Of a DNA stretch of 5,465 nt, positions 1 to 5,465 are shown in pieces. Each line of letters starts with the position of its first letter. Position 1 is the stretch's first letter. The stretch spans positions 1 through 5,465 of the forward strand of contig CAIYXH010000106.1 of NCBI GenBank assembly GCA_903930195.1. The letters are read 5' to 3'. The notes below the pieces were generated by a model. It worked only from the letters and a program-made list of their open reading frames with translations, was not told the origin of the DNA and ran no database searches. The stretch is from an uncultured Actinomycetes bacterium. Lineage in GTDB: Bacteria; Actinomycetota; Thermoleophilia; Gaiellales; Gaiellaceae. A program made the position numbers and the translations under genes.

Positions 1-26
1 CAGGCGGCGCCGGCGCGGGCACGGCC

Positions 27-1235
27 TCAGCCGACACGTGCCTCGGTCCTCACGTCGACGATCTCGAGCAGACGTCGCGCCCGGTGACGGTAGGTGTGCT
101 CGTCGAGCACGCGCTCGCGTGCCCGCCGGCCGAGCTCCTCGGCCTGCGCCGGATCGTCGAGGAGCGCCCGATAGGCCGCGACGGCCTCGTCGGCGTCGTG
201 GACGACGATCAGCTCCTTGCCCGGCTCGAACCAGCGCTCGAGCCCGTCGTACGGGTTCGCGACGATCGCGGCCCCGGCTGCCGCAAGCTCGAACGGACGG
301 CAGGACGACGAGGCATAGACGCTCGCATGCGAGCGCCGCGTGATGCAGAGGTTGATGCGCGCGGCGGAGATGGCACGGGGGAAGACGGTGAACGGCACGT
401 CCCCGATCAGCCGCGCGGCACCGATGTCTCCCTGGAAGTCGCGTCCGCCGAGCGCAAAATCGACGTCCGGCAGCGTCCGTGACGGGTCGCCCACGAGCAT
501 CCCCGTCCACTCGCGCCGAAACTTGTCGCCGTAGCCGTAGAAGAAGACGTCGGTCTCCTTCTCGACGGGCTGCGGGGAGAAGAAGTCGGGATCGGCGCCC
601 CAGAAGACCGCCTCTGCGCGCCGTGCGCCTAGCTCGAGGAGCCGCGGGAGGCCACCCTCGGAGTTGGAGATCACCGCGTCGTATTCGCCTGGATCGGCGC
701 CGTGGTAGTAGTTGAAGCCGGTGTCCATGCCCCCGAACTCGGGGAAGCTCATCGGGACGTCGCCGTCGTAAAAGACGACCGGAATCCCGAAGCGCTCGCG
801 CAGAGCCGTAGGGATCCCCCGGAAGTGGGCCATCGGCACCGTGAAGACGACGATCGCGTCCGGACGCTCCCGCTCGACGAGCTCCTCGAGGTGGCGCAGC
901 CAGCGCGGCGTCACGAGCCGCCAGATCGCCTCGCGGGTCAACCTGTCCGCGACGCTCTCCTCGGGGCTTGCCTCGGCCCGACGGAGGTACCGGTCGCCCT
1001 TCAGCCGCGCGGCGGCGTCGCGCACCTTCGCGTACGTCTCGGCCTCTCGGTACGTCGGGTTCGACGCCGAACGCCACCAGGGCGTCTCGACCGGGCGGCC
1101 GCGGTACGGCGCGACCACGAGATCGACGCCCTCGTCGTGCAGCCCCTTCCAGAGCTGCCACCAGGCAGGCGTGCAGCCGTACCGAAAGTCGAGGTCGACC
1201 GCAGAGGCGACACAGAGGAGCTTGGGGGCGCGCAT
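27..1235 (-). CDS. Glycosyltransferase, GT-B fold, CgeB-like C-terminal domain
   Basis: 402 residues from the ATG at 1235-1233. The frame is open to an earlier ATG at 1331, but that start would overlap the sugar transferase by 59 bases and add an Arg/Ser/Ala-rich tail without family character; the chosen start opens directly into the first strand, MRAPKLLCVAS. The N-terminal domain (1 to about 200) has strands such as PDAIVVFTVPM (125-135) and IPVVFYDGD (151-159), ending in YDAVISNSEG (185-194). The C-terminal domain shows DVFFYGYGDKF (229-239), then the donor-site region CRPFELAAAGAAIVANPYDGL (312-332, Glu316), and a closing helix region with LGRRARERVLDEHTYRHRA (368-386). This matches the Glyco_trans_1_2 group (spore protein CgeB-like), retaining enzymes that use nucleotide sugars in the cytoplasm. 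Donor and acceptor are unknown; following the initiating transferase, it probably extends the lipid-linked glycan. No good Shine-Dalgarno is visible. Earlier GTG at 1241-1239 is an alternative start. Confidence 0.85.
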   Translation of the reverse strand: MRAPKLLCVASAVDLDFRYGCTPAWWQLWKGLHDEGVDLVVAPYRGRPVETPWWRSASNPTYREAETYAKVRDAAARLKGDRYLRRAEASPEESVADRLTREAIWRLVTPRWLRHLEELVERERPDAIVVFTVPMAHFRGIPTALRERFGIPVVFYDGDVPMSFPEFGGMDTGFNYYHGADPGEYDAVISNSEGGLPRLLELGARRAEAVFWGADPDFFSPQPVEKETDVFFYGYGDKFRREWTGMLVGDPSRTLPDVDFALGGRDFQGDIGAARLIGDVPFTVFPRAISAARINLCITRRSHASVYASSSCRPFELAAAGAAIVANPYDGLERWFEPGKELIVVHDADEAVAAYRALLDDPAQAEELGRRARERVLDEHTYRHRARRLLEIVDVRTEARVG

Positions 1236-1236
1236 G

Positions 1237-1250
1237 GACACCAGAGTGTC
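1237..1250 (-). repeat. Small inverted repeat just before the glycosyltransferase start
   Basis: Five-base arms GACAC/GTGTC around a four-base loop, ending one base before the ATG at 1235. In the mRNA this could form a short hairpin where a ribosome binding site would be expected, in the 37-base gap after the sugar transferase. It is short enough to be chance. Confidence 0.3.
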
Positions 1251-1272
1251 GCAGGCAGACGTTACGGCGCGG

Positions 1273-2715
1273 TCAATACGCGCCGCGGCGCGCGAGGACC
1301 GCGGGGATGGTGCGCAGGAGAATCGTGACATCGAGCCAGAGCGACCAGTTCTCGAGGTAGTAGAAGTCGATCCGCACGAGATCGTCGAACGAGAGCTCGC
1401 TGCGGCCGGCGATCTGCCAGAGGCCGGTCATGCCCGGAAGGACGTTCGAGCGGCGGCGGTGCCAGGCCTGGAGCAGCGCCTGGTCGCGCAACGGGAGCGG
1501 GCGCGGGCCGACGAGCGACATCTCGCCGCGAAGGACGTTGACCACGTTCGGGATCTCGTCGAGCGACGTCCGGCGCAGGAAACGGCCAACGGCAGTGACG
1601 CGGGGATCGTCGCGGATCTTGAACAGCGCCCCCGTCGCCTCGTTCACGTCCTCCAGCGCGGCCTGGCCGCGCTCCGCACCGGCGATCATCGTGCGGAACT
1701 TGAGCATGCGGAACTCGCGTTCGCCGAGGCCCGCACGCCGGTCGGCGTAGAAGACCGGCCCGCGCGAGCTGAGCTTGATCGCCGCGGCCACGACGAGCCA
1801 GACCGGCAGGCCGAGCAGGAGCACGAGCGCCGCGACCACGACGTCGAAGGCGCGCTTGACCACCCAGTCGGCGCCGGCGAGGATCGGCGGCCGCAGGTCG
1901 AAGAGCGGGACTCCCTGACCGGGGACGTACTCGCCACGCTCGATCATCAGATCGGTCGTGCGCGGCGCGATCCGCACGCGTGCACCCCGGCGGTAGGCAA
2001 GCTCGACGATCTCGAGCATGCCTTCCTCGTCGAGCCCGGAGTCGGCCACGATCAGCTCGTCGAAGAGCTCGTGGGCGATCAGAGCCGGCAGGTTCGGCCC
2101 GGGTGCCACCTCGCCGACGAAGAGGTAGTCGATCCCGTTGCGGCTCGAGCCGAGCGAGGCCTGGAGCCGCGCCACCTGCTCCGGCTCACCGACGAGGAGG
2201 GCGCGGCGACGGACGCCCAGCGAGCGCATCGCGACCCCCGACGCCGTCTCGTAGCTCCAGCGGAAGACCCCGACGAGCACGGCGACCGAGAGGGCCGCCG
2301 CGACGTAGAGCCCGAAGGTCGTGAAGTGCTGGCCCGTCCCGATCGCGAACGCGAGGGAGAGCACCGCGACGAGGAACACCGACTTGGCGACCTGCCCCGG
2401 GCCTTCGCGGAGCTCCCGCGGGCGGTAGAGGCCGTTCTGCCAGAAGACGAGCAGCAACAGGAGGATCAGGAACGGCAGCCAGTCGCTCTCGCGATTCCAG
2501 AGCAGATTCCAGAGGATCGGCTTCGGGTCGCGGACGAGCGAGCGGACGGCGAGCGCCGCGTAGAGCCCGAGCGTGAGGCCGGCCAGATCGACGCAGACGA
2601 GCGCGCCGATGCTGCCGATGCGCCGCGCCAGCGTCCGCAGCGGGCTCGCGCGCAGGAGGTACGGCCGCGCCGCGCGGACATCTGCGGGTTGGGCCGGCGT
2701 CAGTGGCTCGTGCAC
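1273..2715 (-). CDS. Polyprenyl-phosphate sugar-phosphate transferase (WcaJ/WbaP-type initiating glycosyltransferase)
   Basis: 480 residues, GTG start with AGGA seven bases upstream, 9 bases after the previous stop. The N-terminal half has four hydrophobic segments (about 33-57, 78-95, 110-127, 132-150), then a soluble Rossmann-like CoA-binding-type domain starting at RRALLVGEPEQ (170-180). The C-terminal catalytic domain is the bacterial sugar transferase family: KRAFDV with the membrane segment at 287-312, KLSSRGPVFY (314-323), FRMLKFRTM (335-343), DPRVT (370-374), RRTSLDEIPN with the catalytic Asp386-Glu387 pair, GEMSLVGPRP (397-406), LPGMTGLWQI (426-435) and the YYLENWSLWLD tail (452-462). 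Enzymes of this long form transfer a sugar-1-phosphate from a UDP-sugar to undecaprenyl phosphate at the cytoplasmic membrane face, the first step of exopolysaccharide, capsule or O-antigen synthesis. The sugar (glucose, galactose or another) cannot be read from sequence. All key motifs are intact, so it should be active. Confidence 0.96.
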   Translation of the reverse strand: MHEPLTPAQPADVRAARPYLLRASPLRTLARRIGSIGALVCVDLAGLTLGLYAALAVRSLVRDPKPILWNLLWNRESDWLPFLILLLLLVFWQNGLYRPRELREGPGQVAKSVFLVAVLSLAFAIGTGQHFTTFGLYVAAALSVAVLVGVFRWSYETASGVAMRSLGVRRRALLVGEPEQVARLQASLGSSRNGIDYLFVGEVAPGPNLPALIAHELFDELIVADSGLDEEGMLEIVELAYRRGARVRIAPRTTDLMIERGEYVPGQGVPLFDLRPPILAGADWVVKRAFDVVVAALVLLLGLPVWLVVAAAIKLSSRGPVFYADRRAGLGEREFRMLKFRTMIAGAERGQAALEDVNEATGALFKIRDDPRVTAVGRFLRRTSLDEIPNVVNVLRGEMSLVGPRPLPLRDQALLQAWHRRRSNVLPGMTGLWQIAGRSELSFDDLVRIDFYYLENWSLWLDVTILLRTIPAVLARRGAY

Positions 2716-2722
2716 GGACCAA

Positions 2723-2726
2723 TCCT
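2723..2726 (-). promoter_or_regulatory. Ribosome binding site of the sugar transferase gene
   Basis: AGGA on the minus strand, overlapping the TAG stop of the GH31 gene (2727-2725) and seven bases before the GTG at 2715-2713. This arrangement favours re-initiation by terminating ribosomes and decides the GTG start. Confidence 0.7.
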
Positions 2727-4866
2727 ATGACGACGCGAGCTCGACCTGCCCGCGCACGACGGGTCCGTGCAGTCGGATCACGACTCCGGGATCCGGCCCC
2801 GCTGCCCACGTCCAGGCAACCGCCTTGCCGCCGAGGGTAACCGACTTCGGCCGGGCGCTCGCCGGAACGAAGAGCTGCACCTGGCCGGGCTGGCCCGTGA
2901 GGTCGAGCTGCGTGCCGTTGCTCGCGAGGGAGCCGGCGCGCCCGGGATGCGAGAGCTCGTTCACGCCCCACCACGAGCCCTTGGCCGTGCGGAGGTCGAA
3001 CGGGATGACCGTGCCCGCCTTTGCGTAGAGCGGAAGCTCGGTGAGCGGCGTCACCCGGTCGAACGCCGCGCCGCCCTTGACGGTAGCTCCGGTCGCAAGG
3101 TCGATCCACGCGCCGGCGGGCAGGTAGATCGAGGTCGTCGTGGAGAGCGAGGTCACCGGCGCCGCAAGCAGGTTCGGCCCGACCATCAGCTCGAGGTCGG
3201 CCTTCCATGCCGCGGGATCGTCCGGGTAGTCGAACCCGAGCGGGCGGAGCACGGGCTGGCCCTGCTGCAGCAGCCCGTAGAGGTACGGGAAGAGCTCGTA
3301 GTGGAGCACCGCCGCGGCGCGCAGACCGTTCATCGCCGCGGTGCCGAGCAGCCACGGCGTCGCGTTGAGGCCGATGCCTCCTACCTCCATCACCGGCGAG
3401 ATCGCGCCGAGCTGCGCCCAGCGGATGAAGACGTCGGGCGTCTCCTGCGCGATCGTCCCATCGCCCGAGGTGTACCCGCCGATATCCGAGCCCCACGTCG
3501 TGAACCCGCTCGAGCCTGCCGATTCCGCCGAATAGATCGCGTTCTGCAGCCCGGCGTAGCTCCCCTCCTGGTCGCCGGCCCAGAGGCCCGGGACGACGGC
3601 CTGTGACCCCGCTGTCCCAGCCCGGAAGATCGCGGCGCGCGTCGGTCCGAGCGCGTTCATCACGGCCCGTTCGAAGAGCAGCGGGTAGTCGTTCGTCAGC
3701 GACGGATCGAGCGGCTCGAAGTCGACCTCGTCGCCGCGGTCGCCCTTGACGCCGTCCACGCCGAGCGCGAGCAGCGCGCGAATCCGGCGCTCGAAGATCT
3801 TCACGACCTGCGGGTCGCGCAGGTCGAGCACCGGATCGTTCGGGTCGGTGCGGAGAATGCCGTTCGCGGGGTAGCCGTCGGAGCAGGTCGCTTTCGGCGA
3901 GACCCAGAGCATGAACTTGACCCCTCTCGCGTGCACCTCGCGGATCAGCGCCGCCGGGTTCGGGATCCGGTACGGAGAGAACGTCAGCGCACCGTTGCAG
4001 TCCTCCCACGGATTGTCGAGCAGCACCCAGCCCATCGGGATCTTCGCCTGCTGCAGGCGCGTGATGTCGTCCAGCACCTGCCCGGGGCCCGACACCTCGT
4101 CGCGCCACTTGATCAGCGCCAACTCGTCCGCCGGGGGCACGTCCGGCTTGCCGGTGTCGGCCTCGTAGTCGGCAAGCGTCTGGGCAAACGTGCCGCCGTA
4201 GAGATCCTCGTCGAGCGTCGCGCCCTTGACGCAGACCGAGACCCTCGACGTGTCGGCGCCGAAGGTGCACGGCGCCTCCGTCCCGGTGTCGCAGGTGCCG
4301 GGACCGCCCGTCGTGCCGGGGAACGCGAAGGCCGCGACGTTCTCGCTCGTCACCCGCAGTCCCCAGCCGGCGGAGCTCGCGAAGTACGGCACCGGTGCGT
4401 ACGCGCACGAGCCGACCTTGACCTGCACGACCTGCCCTGCCAGATCCGGACCGCTCGTCCGCTCGCCGGCGCCGAGGAAGTGGTCGGAGCTGGACGCTCC
4501 GAAGGAGTCGTAGACCTGCTGGACATTCGTGGTCGGATGGAGCGCGACGTGCACGTGGATCCCGGTCGTGCGGCGCGTGATCGTGACCGTCGCGGTGCGA
4601 CTGCCATCGTTCGTCCCGACCAGCCAGCTGTCACCGGTGTGCGAGATCACATTCGTCAGGTTGCGCCAGTCGCCGTTCGAGGCGAGCTCGAACCAGATGC
4701 TCCCCTTGGCCTCGTCGGCGAGCGTCTTCCCGTTCTGCTGAAAGCCGAACGAGAACGGCTTCGTGCCGACCTTGGCGCCGTAGCCGGTCGCCTTCCCCCC
4801 GCCGGAGCCGCAACCGACGACGGCCGTCACGAAAATCACACCGAGGAGGGGGATCAGCCGGCGCAC
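2725..4866 (-). CDS. Glycoside hydrolase family 31 lipoprotein (alpha-glucosidase/alpha-xylosidase-like)
   Basis: 713 residues from a GTG start with a GGAG Shine-Dalgarno six bases upstream. Residues 1-18 form a lipoprotein signal (RR, hydrophobic core, VVGC lipobox) with Cys19 as the lipidated residue, followed by a Gly/Ser linker, so the enzyme should sit on the outer face of the membrane. Residues about 35-240 are beta-rich and fit the N-terminal mutarotase-like domain; about 245-540 is the (beta/alpha)8 barrel; the rest fits the C-terminal beta domains, including MVGPNLLAAPV (561-571). Catalytic landmarks by family knowledge: nucleophile Asp376 in GVKGDRGDE, acid/base Asp461 in GSDIGGY, plus FMLWVSP (318-324), Arg415 and WAGD (429-432) in the substrate pocket. 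Length is normal for GH31. Six further Cys (154, 192, 200, 212, 290, 328) could form disulfides outside the cell. GH31 enzymes cleave alpha-glucosides, alpha-xylosides and related bonds, or transfer glycosyl units; the substrate is not determinable. Its place in a glycan operon suggests trimming or recycling of that glycan. Confidence 0.93.
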   Translation of the reverse strand: MRRLIPLLGVIFVTAVVGCGSGGGKATGYGAKVGTKPFSFGFQQNGKTLADEAKGSIWFELASNGDWRNLTNVISHTGDSWLVGTNDGSRTATVTITRRTTGIHVHVALHPTTNVQQVYDSFGASSSDHFLGAGERTSGPDLAGQVVQVKVGSCAYAPVPYFASSAGWGLRVTSENVAAFAFPGTTGGPGTCDTGTEAPCTFGADTSRVSVCVKGATLDEDLYGGTFAQTLADYEADTGKPDVPPADELALIKWRDEVSGPGQVLDDITRLQQAKIPMGWVLLDNPWEDCNGALTFSPYRIPNPAALIREVHARGVKFMLWVSPKATCSDGYPANGILRTDPNDPVLDLRDPQVVKIFERRIRALLALGVDGVKGDRGDEVDFEPLDPSLTNDYPLLFERAVMNALGPTRAAIFRAGTAGSQAVVPGLWAGDQEGSYAGLQNAIYSAESAGSSGFTTWGSDIGGYTSGDGTIAQETPDVFIRWAQLGAISPVMEVGGIGLNATPWLLGTAAMNGLRAAAVLHYELFPYLYGLLQQGQPVLRPLGFDYPDDPAAWKADLELMVGPNLLAAPVTSLSTTTSIYLPAGAWIDLATGATVKGGAAFDRVTPLTELPLYAKAGTVIPFDLRTAKGSWWGVNELSHPGRAGSLASNGTQLDLTGQPGQVQLFVPASARPKSVTLGGKAVAWTWAAGPDPGVVIRLHGPVVRGQVELASS
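4813..4866 (-). other. Lipoprotein signal peptide of the GH31 protein
   Basis: Encodes residues 1-18: two Arg after the start, a hydrophobic run LIPLLGVIFVTAV, then VG before Cys19 (codon 4812-4810). The V-V-G-C lipobox fits signal peptidase II cleavage and is followed by a flexible SGGGK stretch. It places the hydrolase outside the cytoplasmic membrane. Confidence 0.85.
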
Positions 4867-5465
4867 ACGTTGCTCCAGGGGACATCGTGCTCGGCCGACA
4901 GGTCGGCGAGGGAGAGCGGCCTGCGGCGAAGCGCGAGCAGGCGCAGCACCACGCCGAGTGCCGCACGGCGGCGGCCGTCGAGCAGCTCGTAGTCGTGGAA
5001 GTGCACGTGGACGTACGGCGGGAGCGGCCCGGCGAGCGCCTTCGCGGCCTCGCCGAGGGAGTGCGTCGTCGGCAGCTCGAGCACCGTCCGGCCGTCCTCG
5101 AGCCGGACTCGCGCAGGCTGGTCGAGCCCGATCCGCGCGGCGCCGGCGGGCAGGTACGGCGGCCGCCAGGCGGTGGCGGTGCAGTCGGCGTAGCCGAGCT
5201 CGGCGACGACGGCCATCACCTCGGGATCGGTGTACCAGCCGCCACCGCAGAAGAACCGCGGCTCGAGCCCCTGCTCGCGCAGCCAGCGCCCCTCGCGGAG
5301 GACGCGCTCGGCCGGGACGCCGCCCGTCGGCCGTGCGGCGTCGGGCGCGGTCCAGTGCGGGTGGTGCCCGATCGGGCCGAGCGCCGCCGCCTCACGAGCC
5401 CGCGCGACGAAGCTCGAGCCGTCCTCACCCTCGAACGGAGGCCGAAGCAGCGACGTGATCGAAAA
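4854..5465 (-). CDS. Polysaccharide deacetylase (NodB-like), 5' truncated by window edge
   Basis: The frame is open from the right edge to a TGA at 4856-4854, giving the last 203 residues; the N terminus and the first metal-binding motif lie outside. Visible residues 30-46 hold a GHHPHW cluster followed by TAPDAARP. Residues 71-84 read FFCGGGWYTDPEVM, the place where NodB proteins carry their R-x-P-Y-like strand. The C-terminal part has LPTTHS (residues 132-136) and a His-rich HVHFHDYELL (153-162), resembling the last catalytic His motif of carbohydrate esterase family 4. Family members remove N- or O-acyl groups from polysaccharides such as chitin oligomers, PNAG or peptidoglycan; the substrate here cannot be told. 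The GTG/ATG pair at 5219-5214 is internal and not the true start, because conserved sequence continues upstream without a stop. It overlaps the next gene by 13 bases, suggesting coupled translation. Family call is fairly secure; activity is inferred. Confidence 0.8.
   Translation of the reverse strand, partial: FSITSLLRPPFEGEDGSSFVARAREAAALGPIGHHPHWTAPDAARPTGGVPAERVLREGRWLREQGLEPRFFCGGGWYTDPEVMAVVAELGYADCTATAWRPPYLPAGAARIGLDQPARVRLEDGRTVLELPTTHSLGEAAKALAGPLPPYVHVHFHDYELLDGRRRAALGVVLRLLALRRRPLSLADLSAEHDVPWSNVCAG
4873..4876 (-). promoter_or_regulatory. Ribosome binding site of the GH31 gene
   Basis: GGAG on the minus strand, six bases before the GTG at 4866-4864. It lies inside the end of the deacetylase coding sequence, whose stop is at 4856-4854, so ribosomes finishing the deacetylase pass over this start. 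It supports the GTG as the true start of the lipoprotein, as does the signal peptide that begins right there. Confidence 0.7.

Noticed and set aside
1..22. A possible next gene starting at the GTG at 22-20 on the minus strand, four bases after the glycosyltransferase stop.
   Set aside because: Only about seven codons (V-P-A-P-A-P-P) are visible and the GAGG before it is only two bases away, too little to call a gene.
27..1331. The longer start at 1331 for the glycosyltransferase.
   Set aside because: It would overlap the sugar transferase by 59 bases, has no Shine-Dalgarno, and the added 32 residues look unlike the family; the fold begins at the ATG at 1235.
841..2730. A 629-residue plus-strand open frame opposite the sugar transferase and part of the glycosyltransferase.
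   Set aside because: It is antisense to two genes with intact family motifs, is rich in Arg, Glu, Asp and Ala without any recognisable domain, and is the usual result of few stop codons in high-GC DNA.
2186..4408. A 740-residue minus-strand open frame running across the GH31 and sugar transferase genes in another frame.
   Set aside because: It is low in complexity (Arg/Ala/Gly-rich), crosses the boundary of two well-supported genes and shows no domain of its own.
3931..4992. A 353-residue plus-strand open frame opposite the GH31 5' half and the deacetylase end.
   Set aside because: Antisense to conserved coding sequence with Arg/Ala/Asp-rich composition and no motifs.
4854..5219. A separate 121-residue gene starting at the GTG/ATG at 5219.
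   Set aside because: The same frame stays open to the window edge and encodes conserved deacetylase sequence (GHHPHW, FFCGGGW), so this is only the 3' part of a longer gene.

Overview
This is a G+C-rich window with four genes, all on the minus strand and packed almost end to end, so it reads as one piece of an operon transcribed from the right edge towards the left. The composition, the GTG starts, the Ala/Arg/Gly-rich proteins and the Gly/Ser-rich lipoprotein N terminus suggest a high-GC bacterium, most likely an actinobacterium, perhaps Thermoleophilia-like. The taxonomic guess is inference; there is no rRNA or marker gene here.

In order of transcription: (1) 5465-4854, the 3' part of a NodB-type polysaccharide deacetylase whose start lies outside the window; (2) 4866-2725, a cell-surface lipoprotein glycoside hydrolase of family 31 (alpha-glycosidase fold, both catalytic Asp present), whose start overlaps gene 1 by 13 bases; (3) 2715-1273, a membrane polyprenyl-phosphate sugar-phosphate transferase (WcaJ/WbaP type) that would start a lipid-linked glycan, beginning 9 bases after gene 2; (4) 1235-27, a CgeB-like/GT-B glycosyltransferase starting 37 bases after gene 3. 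The two upstream junctions carry clear Shine-Dalgarno sequences inside or next to the preceding stop codon, so genes 1-3 are probably translationally coupled.

Taken together the genes look like part of a locus that makes and trims a cell-envelope or exported polysaccharide. Gene 3 loads the first sugar phosphate on the lipid carrier, gene 4 adds a sugar in the cytoplasm, gene 1 probably removes acyl groups, and gene 2 cleaves or remodels alpha-linked sugars outside the membrane. No flippase, polymerase or export gene is visible; these may lie outside the window. The joint role is inferred from gene order and families.

There is no intergenic stretch above 300 bases, and I saw no RNA gene, CRISPR array, insertion sequence, phage gene or convincing terminator. 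The promoter should lie to the right of the window. I did not find a clearly new system. The most distinctive point is the alpha-glycosidase lipoprotein coupled between a deacetylase and the initiating sugar transferase.
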